Source: Atherinomorus stipes (Eukaryota > Chordata > Actinopteri > Atheriniformes > Atherinidae). Taken from it: DNA of 64,000 bases. Of this stretch, positions 49,101-58,420 are shown in pieces. The stretch spans positions 434,001 through 498,000 of the forward strand of contig JALJCO010001097.1 in NCBI GenBank assembly GCA_023101725.1. The letters run 5' to 3'. Both the position numbers and the translations under genes were made by a program. The notes below the pieces were generated by a model, which saw only the letters and a program-made list of their open reading frames with translations, was not told the origin of the DNA and ran no database searches. Position 1 is the first letter of the stretch. Each line of letters begins with the position of its first letter.

Positions 49101-52100
49101 TTTCACTTAAAATTACATGACAGACAACCCACTGCAGAGCTAGCAAAACTTCCACAAACCACAGCAAGGCCATAACTGACAAAAAAGCAAATATCAGACA
49201 AAATCAAACTGAGAGTGGTGTAAATAAACTTCTTTGGAAGCGATGAAGATATGGAGAAAACAAAACAGACAAATCACTCTATTTATTTTATACCAAATGC
49301 CAGCAGCCTGCTCAGGTTAGTAGCAGCAAGGCCAGACAATATTGACGAAGCTCCAAATCCAAGGATATTGACACCATCATATAAGCCCACTAGATTTTCC
49401 CTACTGACAAACTAATTAAAAAACAAACACACCCACAAACATAAAAGGTTCCAAGGGACGATGTTGGAAATAATGCTCTTTAAATTACATGTCACTTCTC
49501 TTGCTATAAAAGAACAAACAAGAATTCTCTGTCTCAGCTTGGTTCATTTTAACCAAATGTGACGGGGAGGGGGAGTTTCAGGGGTCCGTTTCTTGGGAAC
49601 AGTAATCTAGACTACGTATGCCAAAAAGCAAAAAATCTACACAGGGTGTAAAATGCAAAGGCAAGTGAAAGAAGAAGTTGTGCTATACTGTGGCCTGTGT
49701 AGAATAGAAATAGGAGAGCACTGCTGTGTTTGCTCAACGATTAGTGCTTTAGAATAATCTCCAGGGCTCCTAGAGAGAAGGAGCTGGAGACTCATTCACT
49801 GGGCCGATTCAACAGCCTGAAAAGATTAAACACTCATGCTGAGAAGACAAGCAAATTCAATCTTGAGGGAGGAATGAGTGTGAGGATAGTGAGAGTTTTA
49901 CAAGGTGAAAAAAACAACCCAAAAACACTGACACACTCAAACACTGATGTTCTAAAACACATGCACAAACTTAACTCTGAACCCACAAGCGGCAAATTTA
50001 TACCCGCACACAAGCATGCTCAATTAGAGTAAGTGTAAAGACTAATCAAAGTAGGTATTTTAGCCAACTGAACTCCTTCATCTTAGTTAAACTGTCCATA
50101 CCGCTCTGTTCAATCTCTGCTTTCAAAGTGAGATCTTTTGTATTGCCTGTCTTAGCAGGGAGGAGCAAATCCCTCAGTTCAGCTAAATTACTAGGTCCAA
50201 CCTGAGCAAGATAGTGACCCCATAGCCCTTCTTCACACCTGCTCGCTTAAATGTAAGCTTGTTTTGTGAGTATGAGACTAAAGACTCAACACAGTTGATC
50301 AGCACTTGCACATGAGGCTATATGTATAAGCAATGCTGTTCTTGGAGACAAATTTGAGTTTTAATTATTACAGTTTGAGTTATTAAATTAAAAAATGTCA
50401 CTTTTTTGTAAAAATGAAGTTTTCTTAAAATAACAATACACATTTGCCTTGAAATGAAATTTGCAGCTAGTGCTGTGTTGTCCACATGCATAAAGCATCT
50501 ACCTCTCGTCAACAAAGGAGGTATACAAGTGATTGTTGGCTTCAATGACTGATGAAATCAGAACCACAATCAAGTCTGGAGGAACTGGACAGAGACAATC
50601 AAAGTACAAAGTGTTTGTCTGTCATAGCTCTTAGAGGTACTACCTATTTAACTAAATTCAAGTATAAAGGTCTCAAATACTGGTATTTAAATCCATGAAT
50701 ATCCTTCTGGCTTAGCTCATCATTGTTCATTAATGAAATTACTTAATGATCTTGACTGAACGCTGTAAAAAAGGACTACGTGCAGCTTACCACTAGTAGT
50801 CCTCTGATGAGGAGCAACATTGTAATATTATTAACAACAGCTAGCATTTAACACAACCTAACTATCTTTGACATTTTCTCAAATTATATAAAAAAAATCC
50901 TTATTTAAGGAAGGAAGAATTATGTCACAATTCCTCATAATACTTTAAAAATCATAAATATTAAAACTTTTTTTTTTAATTTAGAATGATCCTTCATGAG
51001 CTGAAATATTACTTTAAAATGTTGATAAAATTTTATCTGCACGCTAACTTGCCAAGCTTTAATGGACAACAAAATCATTTGTAAAATGTGTGGTAAATAA
51101 CTTGCTTAAGTTGAGGCTGTATCCCTGTGTTACAGTACATGTTTCATATTGTCATAACAAACATCTAAACCTCTAAACAAATATCTGCTCTGATGGGTAA
51201 AATGGTTACTAAAGTTAATTAAACTGAGAAATATAATTAATGACAACAGCTCTTTTGAAACACATCCTTAATAGAAATAAGGGGAAATTACATTTTTCAT
51301 AGCAGACTTTCTGTATCACAAAATCTCTCCAGATTTCCTCCCTCATGTACTAAACTGACATTCATCACTTTATTTACAGAACCCCATGGCACCTCTGCAA
51401 AATGGCATGAAAAATACAGTGCCCATAATACAGGAGACTACTGACTGCTAAAAATCCCACAACACAACCAAACTAATCCCACCTCCACAATCTTAAATGC
51501 CACATGTCATTCAAGATAGTCACACTCTCAGCTCTGAATCTGCACAGAAATGAAAGCTAATATAAAAAAAGAACAAACAAAATACCAGATATTATTTTTC
51601 TGATATCATATAAAGACAAGTGGAACATTCACACCTTATCTTTCATCTCTTTGGTATTACTCTCTACATTCAGCAGTAATGTAAAGGAACAGTAAAGCCA
51701 AATAATATCTATGTGACATTGTTGAGTAGGTTTGAATTCAAGGGAACTTTTGGGGGACACTAGTGGAATCATTTTCCTGGCAGCTTTTTTTATTTTTTAT
51801 TGTGGACAGTATTTGTACCACATCAAGATTTTTTTTTTTTTTTTGTTAACAACTACAATGTGTTTAACAGAGGAAAAAGAGGACAAATTCATATGGAACT
51901 AAAATATAAAACAAGACTGAAAAGCAAGTGTGGACCCCTGAGCAAGGCCCTTAACCCCCATCAACTGCTCCCCGGGTGCTTTAAGTAGCAGCCCACTGCT
52001 CTCTGGTACTACTGTACGGAGATGGGTAAAATGCAGAGCCCTAATTTCACCTCAGGGATCATACAAGTATCTCAAATGCTGTATATCAAGAGCTCACACG

Positions 52101-55100
52101 ACATTTACAATTAAAAGTCCATTAAAACTGTGTTTCATGGGGAAAAGTACATATATATATTTTTTAAAACTTCCTCAAGCCTCTTCTACATAAACGCAGC
52201 CTGTCTATTGTACTTGCAATGTGTCCTCCCTGGTTATGCACCACCCGGCCTTCATAAGGCCATCCTCAGCTTTAGTTTATTTTGGAGCGTTTCTGATTTT
52301 GCCATTAGCTTTATCAGATGAAATTAATTCAAGGATCTGGCCTTTTTAGTTCTTTACTGGTTTTTGGTTCCATCAAGAACTTTGGATCATTATAACTATT
52401 TCGAATTAAATCTGTTACTTTTTCTTTTTACTTGACCTGGCTTCTTTTCACTTTTGGCAGATAAATGGGCTCTAACAGGATTATGAACCACCTAGAAGCT
52501 CTTCTGTCTATGAACTAATGTTGAAAACACAAAGTTGGCCATGACCCATAGAAGTTGCAAATCACGGCTATATCTCACATAATTTTTTTTTTCAATACTA
52601 ATGCATTCAGTAAAATAATAACTGAGATTTTGCAAGTGAAGCAGGCTTTATTTTATCTTAAAAAAACTGAATGTGCTTAAGTGAAAAGCCTAAAAGACAC
52701 ACACAAAAAAAAAAGGCCAACACAAACATTCAGCCATGAAAGTTCCTGATCGTAAAGTGATGCTTGATAAAGAGTTAAAATGGATAATCATATCTCTGTT
52801 TCCTGTATGCACACGACACTGATCTAAATCTGGATCCATCCATCTCTGCATACTGGCAATCAGCTCATTTGTAATCAACAACTCCTCACTGTTGTTTGTA
52901 ATTTTAAATCTGACAAATATTCAAACATGTAAGTGCCACATGCCATGCTGACTGACTGCTGCTTTTTCCTCTCGACTCTGCAAGACTATTGGTGGGATTT
53001 AAAGTGGATACTTGGCAGTGATGAATCCCTAAACTCCCCACTCCAGCAAGGCTATGAATTTTGATGTGTCTTTGTGTGTGGCAGACAGCAGAGTGGAGTG
53101 GAGAGCGAAGGAGAGCGGGGTTAGAGTGATTAACCACTGCGTTGATGGGGATTTAGTGAGGATCGTGGTTAGTGATGGGTGGCCTATCTGATAGTACGCT
53201 CTGACTAACCAATGATCCCCAAGAGAGTTCAGCTCAGCTCAGCTCTGCAGCCCAAAGCATTTTCATTAAGGATGGATTGAGTCAATCTCAACAGTGCCCC
53301 AACACACACCTTCAGAAACACTTCATCAAATGTAGTGTTTTGCTTAGTGATTATCTGCTCCCAGGCTATGAGAGAGTAAGACTGATTCTCTTGTTTAGAA
53401 ACCTATGGAGTTGTCCCTTTTCAGTCAAATCTACCCTATCCTGATGTCCACTAATAAAGTGGACCTTTTCAACTATAAAACACAGAAAAATTTGATTCCT
53501 TTTCAAATGGATGGAAAATGCAGAGGATTAGATAGTTGGATATATGGAAAAAAGGATGGTGTAATTTCTACGCTTATGCTACTGTGTAATGAAACCATGA
53601 AAAGCCACAGTCTGGCCTGTCGCTGGCTGCTTGTGACAAAACATAAACACAGAATAGCTTCTGTTTTCATGAAAGGTCTTTGCACATAAGCAGCTTCTTT
53701 AGAGGCATTTTAACCACAACACAGTTGGCAGGGTAAATCAAGCCTGCTCAAAATTAAACAAAATGTTGTGAAAACGAATACTACTTTGCTCCTGCACTGT
53801 GTACAGCACAGTAGTACTGTACAGAGTAAGTGAACACCACAGAGACATCAGCCATATTGCTGGCTTAGAAGAGAAGATCAGCCAGGAAACAGGCAAAACG
53901 CCAAGCTTATCGTTAACGTTTTTTTTTTTTTTTTTAAATATCTGTTTATTTCACACTCTTTCCATCCACTTTTCTCATTTTCTCAACAGATGATCATCTT
54001 CCTCTTCGTCACCTTACTTTCTTTCAAATTTAATCATTGTCCCTTTTTCTCATTTTAGACTATGTTTCTAATAACTTATCTTTGCCGTCATTTATATCAT
54101 CCTCCCTCTTTGTGTGCTTGGTGATCTGAACCCCCCCCCCCCCCCCATCTTGCTGTGTCCTCACAGTCTAATAAGGCTGTAATCCACACAAGCTGTCAGT
54201 TGATACAAGCGTCCTTAAAAGGACAAAAGCTGAAAACAAGAGGGGAAAGTGGACAGCTAAAAATAAAGCCTCAGCTGTTGGGGTGAAAACTGAAGACAAG
54301 GTTTGAAGAAATTATGTCAATGTGGCCTTACAGCTTTGTCGACAGAAAACACTGTGATAAACACGACATATTATACTATTATTAAATATCTTAGGGTTTC
54401 CATGATCAGCAATTCATTGCATTGGGTATTTGTCACTTTAGGGATAAAACAGAATCCAATGATTTGCTAAACACCGAGACCGTGTATTCAAGTTAAAATA
54501 AACTAAAAAAATCATGCATCCTATTTTGAAGCTGACCATTGTTCCTACTTTAGAGGGGCAAATGTAAGCTCAGTTTGAATTTAACACCGGCAACAGATGC
54601 TAAAAAGTTGGGACAGAAGCAACGACAGGAAAAAAGTGCAACTGATTTTTCCAAAATCAGGATGCAAAAGGATTTCTTCACAAGTGCATCAACTATTTTT
54701 TCTAAATAAAAAATATATTCTATTGCTACAGAGTGCAATTGTGCTTTGAATTGCTATTTTAGAAAAAGCTTTACATGCAACTTACAAGACGCTACAAGAA
54801 AAATCCCCTTGTCCCCTAATAAATTTTGAGATTTTGGGGGTATTTCACTACAAATAATTTTAAATTCCTAAAAAATAGAAAAGTATTCCTCTTAAAATTC
54901 TGGTGCAGATTATCAAATATTTCTTCTTTTAAAAAAGGCTTGTTAAAATGAAAAAATAGCAAATTTCAGCTATTCATCTTTTGGGACTTTAGATCTAAGG
55001 ATTTTTAAAATGTTGAGAAAATAAAATGAAAAAGGATGCAAAGGCAAGCAATTCAACAATCAAATGGCTGTGATCTTCAAGCCCCCATGTGACACTGCAA

Positions 55101-56538
55101 AGTAATCCAAAGTAATTATATCTAATATACAGCTAAAATACAATGTTGCACTTTGACATGCTATCTGTGCAAGTTTCCTTTTGAAATCAAGCTGAAATAA
55201 TTTATAATAATTTAACTGTGGTAATATTTTAAACACTTAAAAATATCATGTACTTCCTGCATTTACTGGTAATTCTCAATGGCTGTGTCCTCTGCTAAAG
55301 GAGAAAAATCTCTAAACTACCAGACTTTGTCAAAAGGAGAGTCTTACTGGTAATAATTTCAAATCACTAAAAATTAGTTCACTTTTTTATTGTGTGTCAT
55401 CCTAATAATGATCATTTTTAGACCAAAGTCTTTCTCTATCTTTATTGCATTCTGGGAATGACAAAACTATATACTGACATTAGTTGTAATAATAACCATT
55501 GTGGTTTTAATTCCCACCAGCTCAGCAACGACAGAAAAAAATGACTAATGCAGAGCCTCCCTTGACAGATAAGGAATGAATAATGTCTCGTTCAATTTGT
55601 ATCTGCCTCCTTCTTATCTCAAGCTAAGAAAACTGCCCTTTAAAGTAGACTGCATAAAGCAGGAATGACATCAGTGTAAAATGAACAGCCAACATGAATA
55701 TTTACTGTTTTTCACAAAGTCACAAAAAAGGGCTTCAAATCTAAAGTTACACACATATATAATATTGTTTCTCAGGTCATTATATCTCGGTAAATTAACA
55801 ATGTTCCTATGAAACTAAACAGGCCAATGGTCCACTCACATCTCTGGCTTTGCCATAGAAGGCCTCTTGAGATGCTGCCTCCAAAGACCCAATGAAGAAC
55901 ATTGGGTGGGTCTCTCCATACCTACAGAAAAGATACACAAGATGTAAACAGTTCATTTTTCAAGCAATTTATTCAACATGTTGCTTTACAACCACACATT
56001 ATATACAGGGTCTTTGAATAGGCCCCTGACAAAATGCCCACCTTGAAGAAAATTCGGCAGTAAAGTGAGTTAAGGCTTCCACTTCATTTTCACTATTCTC
56101 TGGCACTGCAAGACAAAGAAATAATTACATGGCTGAACTTTGAATAGATGTTTGTGGAGCTTAACTCTATATTCAGAGATATACAGTAGTACACTACATA
56201 AACATTTTAGAATGTTTTAACTTTACATACTCATGGGTGATTTCCGACAGCCGGACGAGCTCATCCCAAACATCTCTGAATCGTCCACACCAAATTCTGA
56301 TGCATCCTCAAAATCATCACCCTCACTGTCACTGATCATGTGGACATCTGCACACTGTAAAATTCCATCACTCACATGTTAGTCCACTGTAAAAGCCATC
56401 CATGGGTCTGAAGACTACATTTGTATATATTTTTTTATATACCTCTTCTGTGGGTTCCTGGGCATTGGCTGGTGAGGACCTTCGACAAACACTGAGGTGA
56501 TGGCAGGGATAGCTGATCCCAGAGAGAGCTAGTGTCAT
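24694..56538 (-). CDS. faf1: FAS-associated factor 1, 3' part (11 coding exons, 5' end outside window)
   Basis: Ubiquitin-pathway adaptor that recruits the p97/VCP ATPase and also binds Fas in vertebrates. Eleven GT-AG exons totalling 1206 nt give 401 residues plus stop, about the C-terminal 60% of a family member of about 650. In order they encode the end of UBL2 (SGISYPCHHLSV), an acidic linker (DSEGDDFEDASEFGVDD), and the UAS domain (from RYGETHPMFFIGSLEAA to TTVDELMMRLMGAM). A charged coiled coil follows (AEQVRLEQMRKEQEEEK), then the UBX domain, whose p97-binding loop keeps the F-P-R triplet (TTFPRRN) and ends LFPQETLFLEAKE. All exon phases agree. The UBA, UBL1 and most of UBL2 are missing because they lie beyond 64000. 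The head-to-tail arrangement with dmrta2 matches vertebrate synteny. Confidence 0.97.
25560..25790. promoter_or_regulatory. Candidate intronic enhancer block in faf1
   Basis: Balanced, repeat-free sequence with TGATGACTGCTGCATCAG, GATTAG (25730-25735) and TAATTAG (25763-25769). Enhancer role, possibly for dmrta2, is inferred. Confidence 0.38.
27590..27745. promoter_or_regulatory. Candidate intronic enhancer block in faf1
   Basis: Contains TTAATTAA (27631-27638), CCATTACAGG and GGCCAATTAC in a non-repetitive stretch. Inferred from motif clustering. Confidence 0.35.
30450..30610. promoter_or_regulatory. Candidate intronic enhancer block in faf1
   Basis: CTAATTAAA (30486-30494) and CATTAG (30515-30520) are separated by CTGGCAGTTAAAACAGTG in balanced sequence. 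Homeodomain-type clustering; function inferred. Confidence 0.4.
31000..31180. promoter_or_regulatory. Candidate intronic enhancer block in faf1
   Basis: TAATTAG (31036-31042), GTTAACATGCCAATAAAT and AACCAATAAAGC in repeat-free sequence about 190 bp from the UBX exon. Could also influence splicing. Confidence 0.36.
31366..31581 (-). CDS. faf1: faf1 coding exon, second from 3' end (UBX domain)
   Basis: 216 nt, 72 codons, phase 0 at both ends. It encodes AIRLSLEQALPPEPDEESG (end of the coiled-coil linker) and then the UBX core KLRIRTPSGEFLERRFLG to LLTTFPRRN. The acceptor is CCCCCCAG and the donor is AAT|GTGAGT. A 166-codon frame on the opposite strand is its shadow. Confidence 0.98.
31582..34933 (-). 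other. faf1: faf1 intron
   Basis: 3.35 kb, mostly AT-rich. A balanced block lies at about 32500-33060. No transposon copy could be recognised. Confidence 0.8.
32590..32770. promoter_or_regulatory. Candidate intronic enhancer block in faf1
   Basis: CCGGCTTTATTTACACACC, ATGCAATTATATTTCATAA and AGCTCATTAGCAGC lie together without repeats. Forkhead-like, octamer-like and homeodomain-like words are visible; function inferred. Confidence 0.4.
34934..35011 (-). CDS. faf1: faf1 coding exon, third from 3' end (coiled coil)
   Basis: 78 nt, 26 codons, phase 0. Sequence REAQEREEAEQVRLEQMR then KEQEEEKE. Acceptor CTTTTCAG, donor GAG|GTGAGG. Highly charged helix between the UAS and UBX domains. Confidence 0.97.
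35012..35875 (-). other. faf1: faf1 intron, mostly filled by a hAT-like MITE
   Basis: 864 bp. The MITE at 35291-35814 makes up about 60% of it. The remainder is plain AT-rich sequence. Confidence 0.85.
35291..35814. mobile_element. Non-autonomous hAT-like MITE
   Basis: 524 bp starting TTGGGATGCACCGAAAATTC and ending GTGGTGCATCCCTA, so GGGATGCACC is an inverted terminal repeat. Inner sequence is full of TTTTCGGCCGAAAA-type words characteristic of a dispersed teleost family. The flanks AAAAAAAG and AAAAAAGG could be an 8-bp target duplication with one mismatch, but sit in poly-A and are weak evidence. No transposase. Confidence 0.78.
35876..35956 (-). CDS. faf1: faf1 coding exon, fourth from 3' end (coiled coil)
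   Basis: 81 nt, 27 codons, phase 0. DEREAREMVKREQDEAYRLS then LEADRKK. Acceptor CACCTAG, donor AAAAG|GTACTT. Matches the family's charged helix after the UAS domain. Confidence 0.97.
36784..36807. repeat. Long G homopolymer
   Basis: 24 consecutive G. Length is likely unreliable in the assembly, and it creates artificial poly-Gly/poly-Pro frames. Confidence 0.9.
38407..38497. repeat. Fragment of a dispersed teleost repeat
   Basis: The run GTGTCCAAAGTCAGTCCTTG, then CCTGCTTCAACACACCTAAC, resembles a common dispersed repeat. Only about 90 bp is present and the family is not assigned. Confidence 0.4.
38974..39041. repeat. (GT)n microsatellite
   Basis: Interrupted GT dinucleotides over about 68 bp. 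Confidence 0.93.
40112..40176. repeat. (TA)n microsatellite
   Basis: About 55 bp of TA followed by a short CA run. Confidence 0.95.
40387..40825. mobile_element. Non-autonomous hAT-like MITE with 8-bp target duplication
   Basis: 439 bp. It begins TAGGGCTGGACGATT and ends AATTGTCCAGCCCTA, a 15-bp inverted repeat with one mismatch. Flanks AACTAGAC (40379-40386) and AACTAAAC (40826-40833) form an 8-bp target duplication with one mismatch, as expected for hAT. Inner ATAATCACGATTATTTTGAT words are typical of a teleost family. No coding capacity. Confidence 0.88.
41575..41663 (-). CDS. faf1: faf1 coding exon, fifth from 3' end (end of UAS domain)
   Basis: 89 nt; with the preceding base it encodes GNTTVDELMMRLMGAMEIFT then AQQLEDIKDE. 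Acceptor CTTCAG, donor GAG|GTATAG. Only an 88-bp intron separates it from the upstream exon. Confidence 0.97.
41752..41888 (-). CDS. faf1: faf1 coding exon, sixth from 3' end (UAS domain)
   Basis: 137 nt. Encodes (R)LLTMCTRHFGSVVTQTIRT to NEVLNVIQ. Acceptor TTCCAG, donor CAAG|GTATAT. This is the central sheet of the thioredoxin-like UAS fold. Confidence 0.98.
42330..42480. promoter_or_regulatory. Candidate intronic enhancer with perfect octamer site
   Basis: Contains the canonical POU octamer ATGCAAAT (42408-42415), TTAATGAATT just upstream and TTTTAATAAGATC downstream in repeat-free sequence. Function inferred. Confidence 0.42.
43960..44115. promoter_or_regulatory. Candidate intronic enhancer block in faf1
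   Basis: ATGCATAATTAAT (44035-44047), GACAATTACACTGG and GAATAACACATTCC lie within balanced, non-repetitive sequence. Texture of a conserved element; unverified. Confidence 0.42.
45121..46170. other. Unclassified block, possibly an old DNA transposon
   Basis: Starts CAGGGCTTTCCACAAGTG, a hAT-like terminus, and its base composition differs from the surrounding intron. It holds a small tandem duplication CGCTGTGACAC (about 45351-45374). A weak inverted match to the start lies near 46150-46160. No transposase motif was recognised and the boundaries are tentative. Confidence 0.35.
47050..47719 (+). mobile_element. LINE/SINE 3'-end fragment
   Basis: A degraded frame reads WNDLPNSFRSTGSVPTFKSK then LKARFFKEHLHIKF (about 47283-47385), the C-terminal end of an L2/CR1-type reverse-transcriptase ORF. 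The right end, AAGTCGCTGTGGAAAGAAGC then ATCTGCTAAATGAC, is a very common teleost LINE/SINE 3' tail. An (AAAT)n run lies in between. Confidence 0.7.
47736..48199. mobile_element. Foldback MITE with ~73-bp terminal inverted repeats
   Basis: Starts TAGCCTGGTACACCAGC and ends with its inverse, GCTGGTGTACCAGGCTA. The two arms (47736-47808 and 48127-48199) match over about 73 bp with around ten mismatches, including AGTCAGTCTGGGTTCCCTCC in both. 464 bp in total, non-coding. Target duplication not clear. Confidence 0.82.
48250..48404 (-). CDS. faf1: faf1 coding exon, seventh from 3' end (UAS domain)
   Basis: 155 nt. Encodes RKLLAIYLHNDDSVLSNVFC, then SQMMCADSIVSYLSQNFITW and AWDVTKEANKA. Acceptor TTCCACAG, donor CCAG|GTACAA. 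One of the most conserved segments of the protein. Confidence 0.98.
49690..49905. promoter_or_regulatory. Candidate intronic conserved block in faf1
   Basis: Balanced, repeat-free sequence with TTTGCTCAACGATTAGTGC and GAATAATCTCCAGGGCTCC. Inferred only from texture. Confidence 0.3.
51930..52075. repeat. Fragment of a dispersed teleost repeat
   Basis: CCCTGAGCAAGGCCCTTAAC, CTGCTCCCCGGGTGCT and GCAGCCCACTGCTCTCTGG are words of a very common teleost SINE/LINE-tail repeat. It ends near ACAAGTATCTCAAATGC. Confidence 0.55.
52940..53340. promoter_or_regulatory. Candidate intronic conserved block in faf1
   Basis: A 400-bp stretch of balanced composition. Contains GTGATTAACCACTGCG, CTAACCAATGATCC and a CAGCT pentamer repeated three times (about 53232-53247). 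No coding frame of note. Confidence 0.33.
54131..54146. repeat. C homopolymer
   Basis: Sixteen consecutive C; assembly length doubtful. Confidence 0.9.
55495..55685 (+). repeat. Duplicated intronic block, copy 1
   Basis: Shares anchor words, in the same order and orientation and at nearly the same spacing, with 58228-58420. AATTCCCACCAGC begins at 55509 and GAATGACATCA at 55663 (154 bp apart). Between them are related TCCCWTGACA and GAATAATRTCT words. Either an old dispersed repeat or a duplicated regulatory element. Confidence 0.6.
55840..55921 (-). CDS. faf1: faf1 coding exon, eighth from 3' end (UAS domain start)
   Basis: 82 nt. Encodes (R)YGETHPMFFIGSLEAASQE then AFYGKARD. Acceptor CTGTAG, donor GAT|GTGAGT. 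First of four exons packed within 700 bp. Confidence 0.97.
56042..56105 (-). CDS. faf1: faf1 coding exon, ninth from 3' end
   Basis: 64 nt. Completes M and encodes PENSENEVEALTHFTAEFSS plus two bases of R. Acceptor CTTGCAG, donor TCAAG|GTGGGC. Leads into the UAS domain. Confidence 0.96.
56231..56354 (-). CDS. faf1: faf1 coding exon, tenth from 3' end (acidic linker)
   Basis: 124 nt. Encodes CADVHMISDSEGDDFEDASE, FGVDDSEMFGMSSSG and CRKSPM. Acceptor TTTTACAG, donor ATGA|GTATGT. Asp/Glu-rich linker between UBL2 and UAS. Confidence 0.97.
56443..56538 (-). CDS. faf1: faf1 first visible coding exon (end of UBL2)
   Basis: 96 nt, 32 codons, phase 0. MTLALSGISYPCHHLSVCRR then SSPANAQEPTEE. Acceptor GCTTTTAG, donor GAG|GTATAT. 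The leading ATG is an internal Met, not a start: the acceptor directly abuts it and the family has about 250 more residues upstream. Confidence 0.96.
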
Positions 56539-58227
56539 CTAAAAGCAGAAAAATGTGTTAAATAAATGTGATAGTATCTCATCAATAGTAAAGTCCTAAT
56601 TCAAAAGTTTTACTCAAATGAAATTAACCAGGAGTGATGGGGTTGCAAGCTAAACCAGAGCAAATCCAATCTGTTTTGTACACCATATTACCATCTTAAG
56701 TGTCCATTTAGAGCTGGGTGTCCCCAGGCAGCAGAAGTAAAGCTAGAATGGTGATATACTTTGACTTTAAACAAAGGTTTTCTCATCTTTCTAATTAGGA
56801 GAGGCAGTGATGTGGTTTCTGTACACCTGCAGTTTGCTGGTATATGTTTTAAGCACGCCTGACTAATGAGCTCTCAAACCCAAAGCTAGGACTGCAAATG
56901 TCTGCATTCAGCAGGGACTCATTACGGCTTGTGTCTCCTGGCTCAGATCCCAAGGGATATCAACAATATAGGCAAGGTTGTTTAAAGGATGTAGTAAGAA
57001 ACAAAAGAAACCTGGTTTGTAACTTCAACTAAAAATGTCCAAATGTCAACATTTTCTAACAATTGAGGCAAGTGTCAACTAAAAGCAGAACTGGTCATCA
57101 TTTATTCATCTTTGCCTGAATGTAGTGAGATTTCAGAACAAAGCAACAATATATTCACCAACTCACAAATTGTTAAGAGCCCAACATAATGCCCAGATGC
57201 AAAGACTTTTCTGGGAGAGTGCACTTCTAAACAACAGAGAAGAGGCAGGGCAGGCAAGCTGGGTGCGATAAGAGGCAGAGTGGCTGCTCGTCCCCTGCAG
57301 AGGTCCTGTGATCTGGTCTATTGTCAAACACTAAGACACACAAAGAGCAGCTGGACATGGTTGAATCAAGAGACGATTACATGCAACGCCAATTGGATCT
57401 GAAAAGGACTACACAGACTAAAGGGGGCTTCTCTCGAAAGTAAAGATTCCCCACACAAGCCTAACCTTCTGCAGCAGGAGAGAACACAGTAACCAACAGA
57501 CCTAATCAACAACATGGAGTCAAATATTCTGTGGTCTCTCGAGAACTGATAGCAATCAAATATCTGATTAAGTAGCCTGGGGTTTATTGTATATCTGTCA
57601 TGTTTCCTTATCTTCTCAGTGTTACAGAGTGAGTTAGCAGCAGCTAAAAGACTTGAATGTTTGTGAAAAATACACAATAGTGGCCAAGCTATGTGCATGT
57701 AGGTGCAACTAGGGTTGGGCAGTGTTACATGCAACCTACAATCATAACAACTTGTCGACTGTCTGAGATTTCATACCATACTGTTTAAACAGCTGCACGT
57801 CTTTCAAAGACTATACAGTTTTACACCATTGAGGCCAATAATACAAATTAATGGACAAAAGTGATTTACTTTTATATGCTGATATCAGTAACTTTGGGGG
57901 TTTTGCCTCAATGTTATAATTAGTTTACCGGATTAACCAAACACAGACATCTTCTCTGGTTATCTTTTTTACAAACCAATAAAGGATTTTCACTAGTTTT
58001 CTGATGAAATATACAACACCGTTAAAGATATTGCAAAGTGGAAAGTCTAACAGTGATGCAACCACGCTTTTTGTCAATTAGTAGTTTTACTGTTGTTTAT
58101 ATAGTGATTTCTCTGCTAAACTGAGAGAATGAACTCTATCACAAAAATCCTAGGGAGGCAAACAACCATTTATTGAAGCTTTCAGATAGTTGACCTCTGG
58201 ATATACTGAAACTGCTTCTAATATTGA

Positions 58228-58420
58228 CCGCTGTGTTTCAAATTCCCACCAGCCCAGCAACAAAAGATAGGATATATGAGAAAGCCAGTATCTCCCATGA
58301 CATTGGAGAAAGAATAATATCTTGATGAGTGTTCCTTCTTTGTGTTGTCTTAAGCACACTGGCTAGTCTGCCTTGCAATACTGAAACTACATAAACCATG
58401 AATGACATCATTGCCAAGGA
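58228..58420 (+). repeat. Duplicated intronic block, copy 2
   Basis: Counterpart of 55495-55685. AATTCCCACCAGC begins at 58241 and GAATGACATCA at 58400 (159 bp apart). Same orientation, in the adjacent long intron. Confidence 0.6.

Larger units (their letters stand above)
48405..55839 (-). other. faf1: faf1 intron
   Basis: 7.4 kb. Contains an (ACAAG)n run (about 48741-48762), a (GATA)-like run near 48796-48820, a dispersed-repeat fragment (51930-52075), a C homopolymer (54131-54146) and the enhancer-like blocks listed separately. Otherwise AT-rich and featureless. Confidence 0.8.

Noticed and set aside
56536..56538. ATG at the first visible faf1 exon as a translation start
   Set aside because: A splice acceptor lies directly before it, and the encoded residues match the interior of UBL2, so this is an internal exon.
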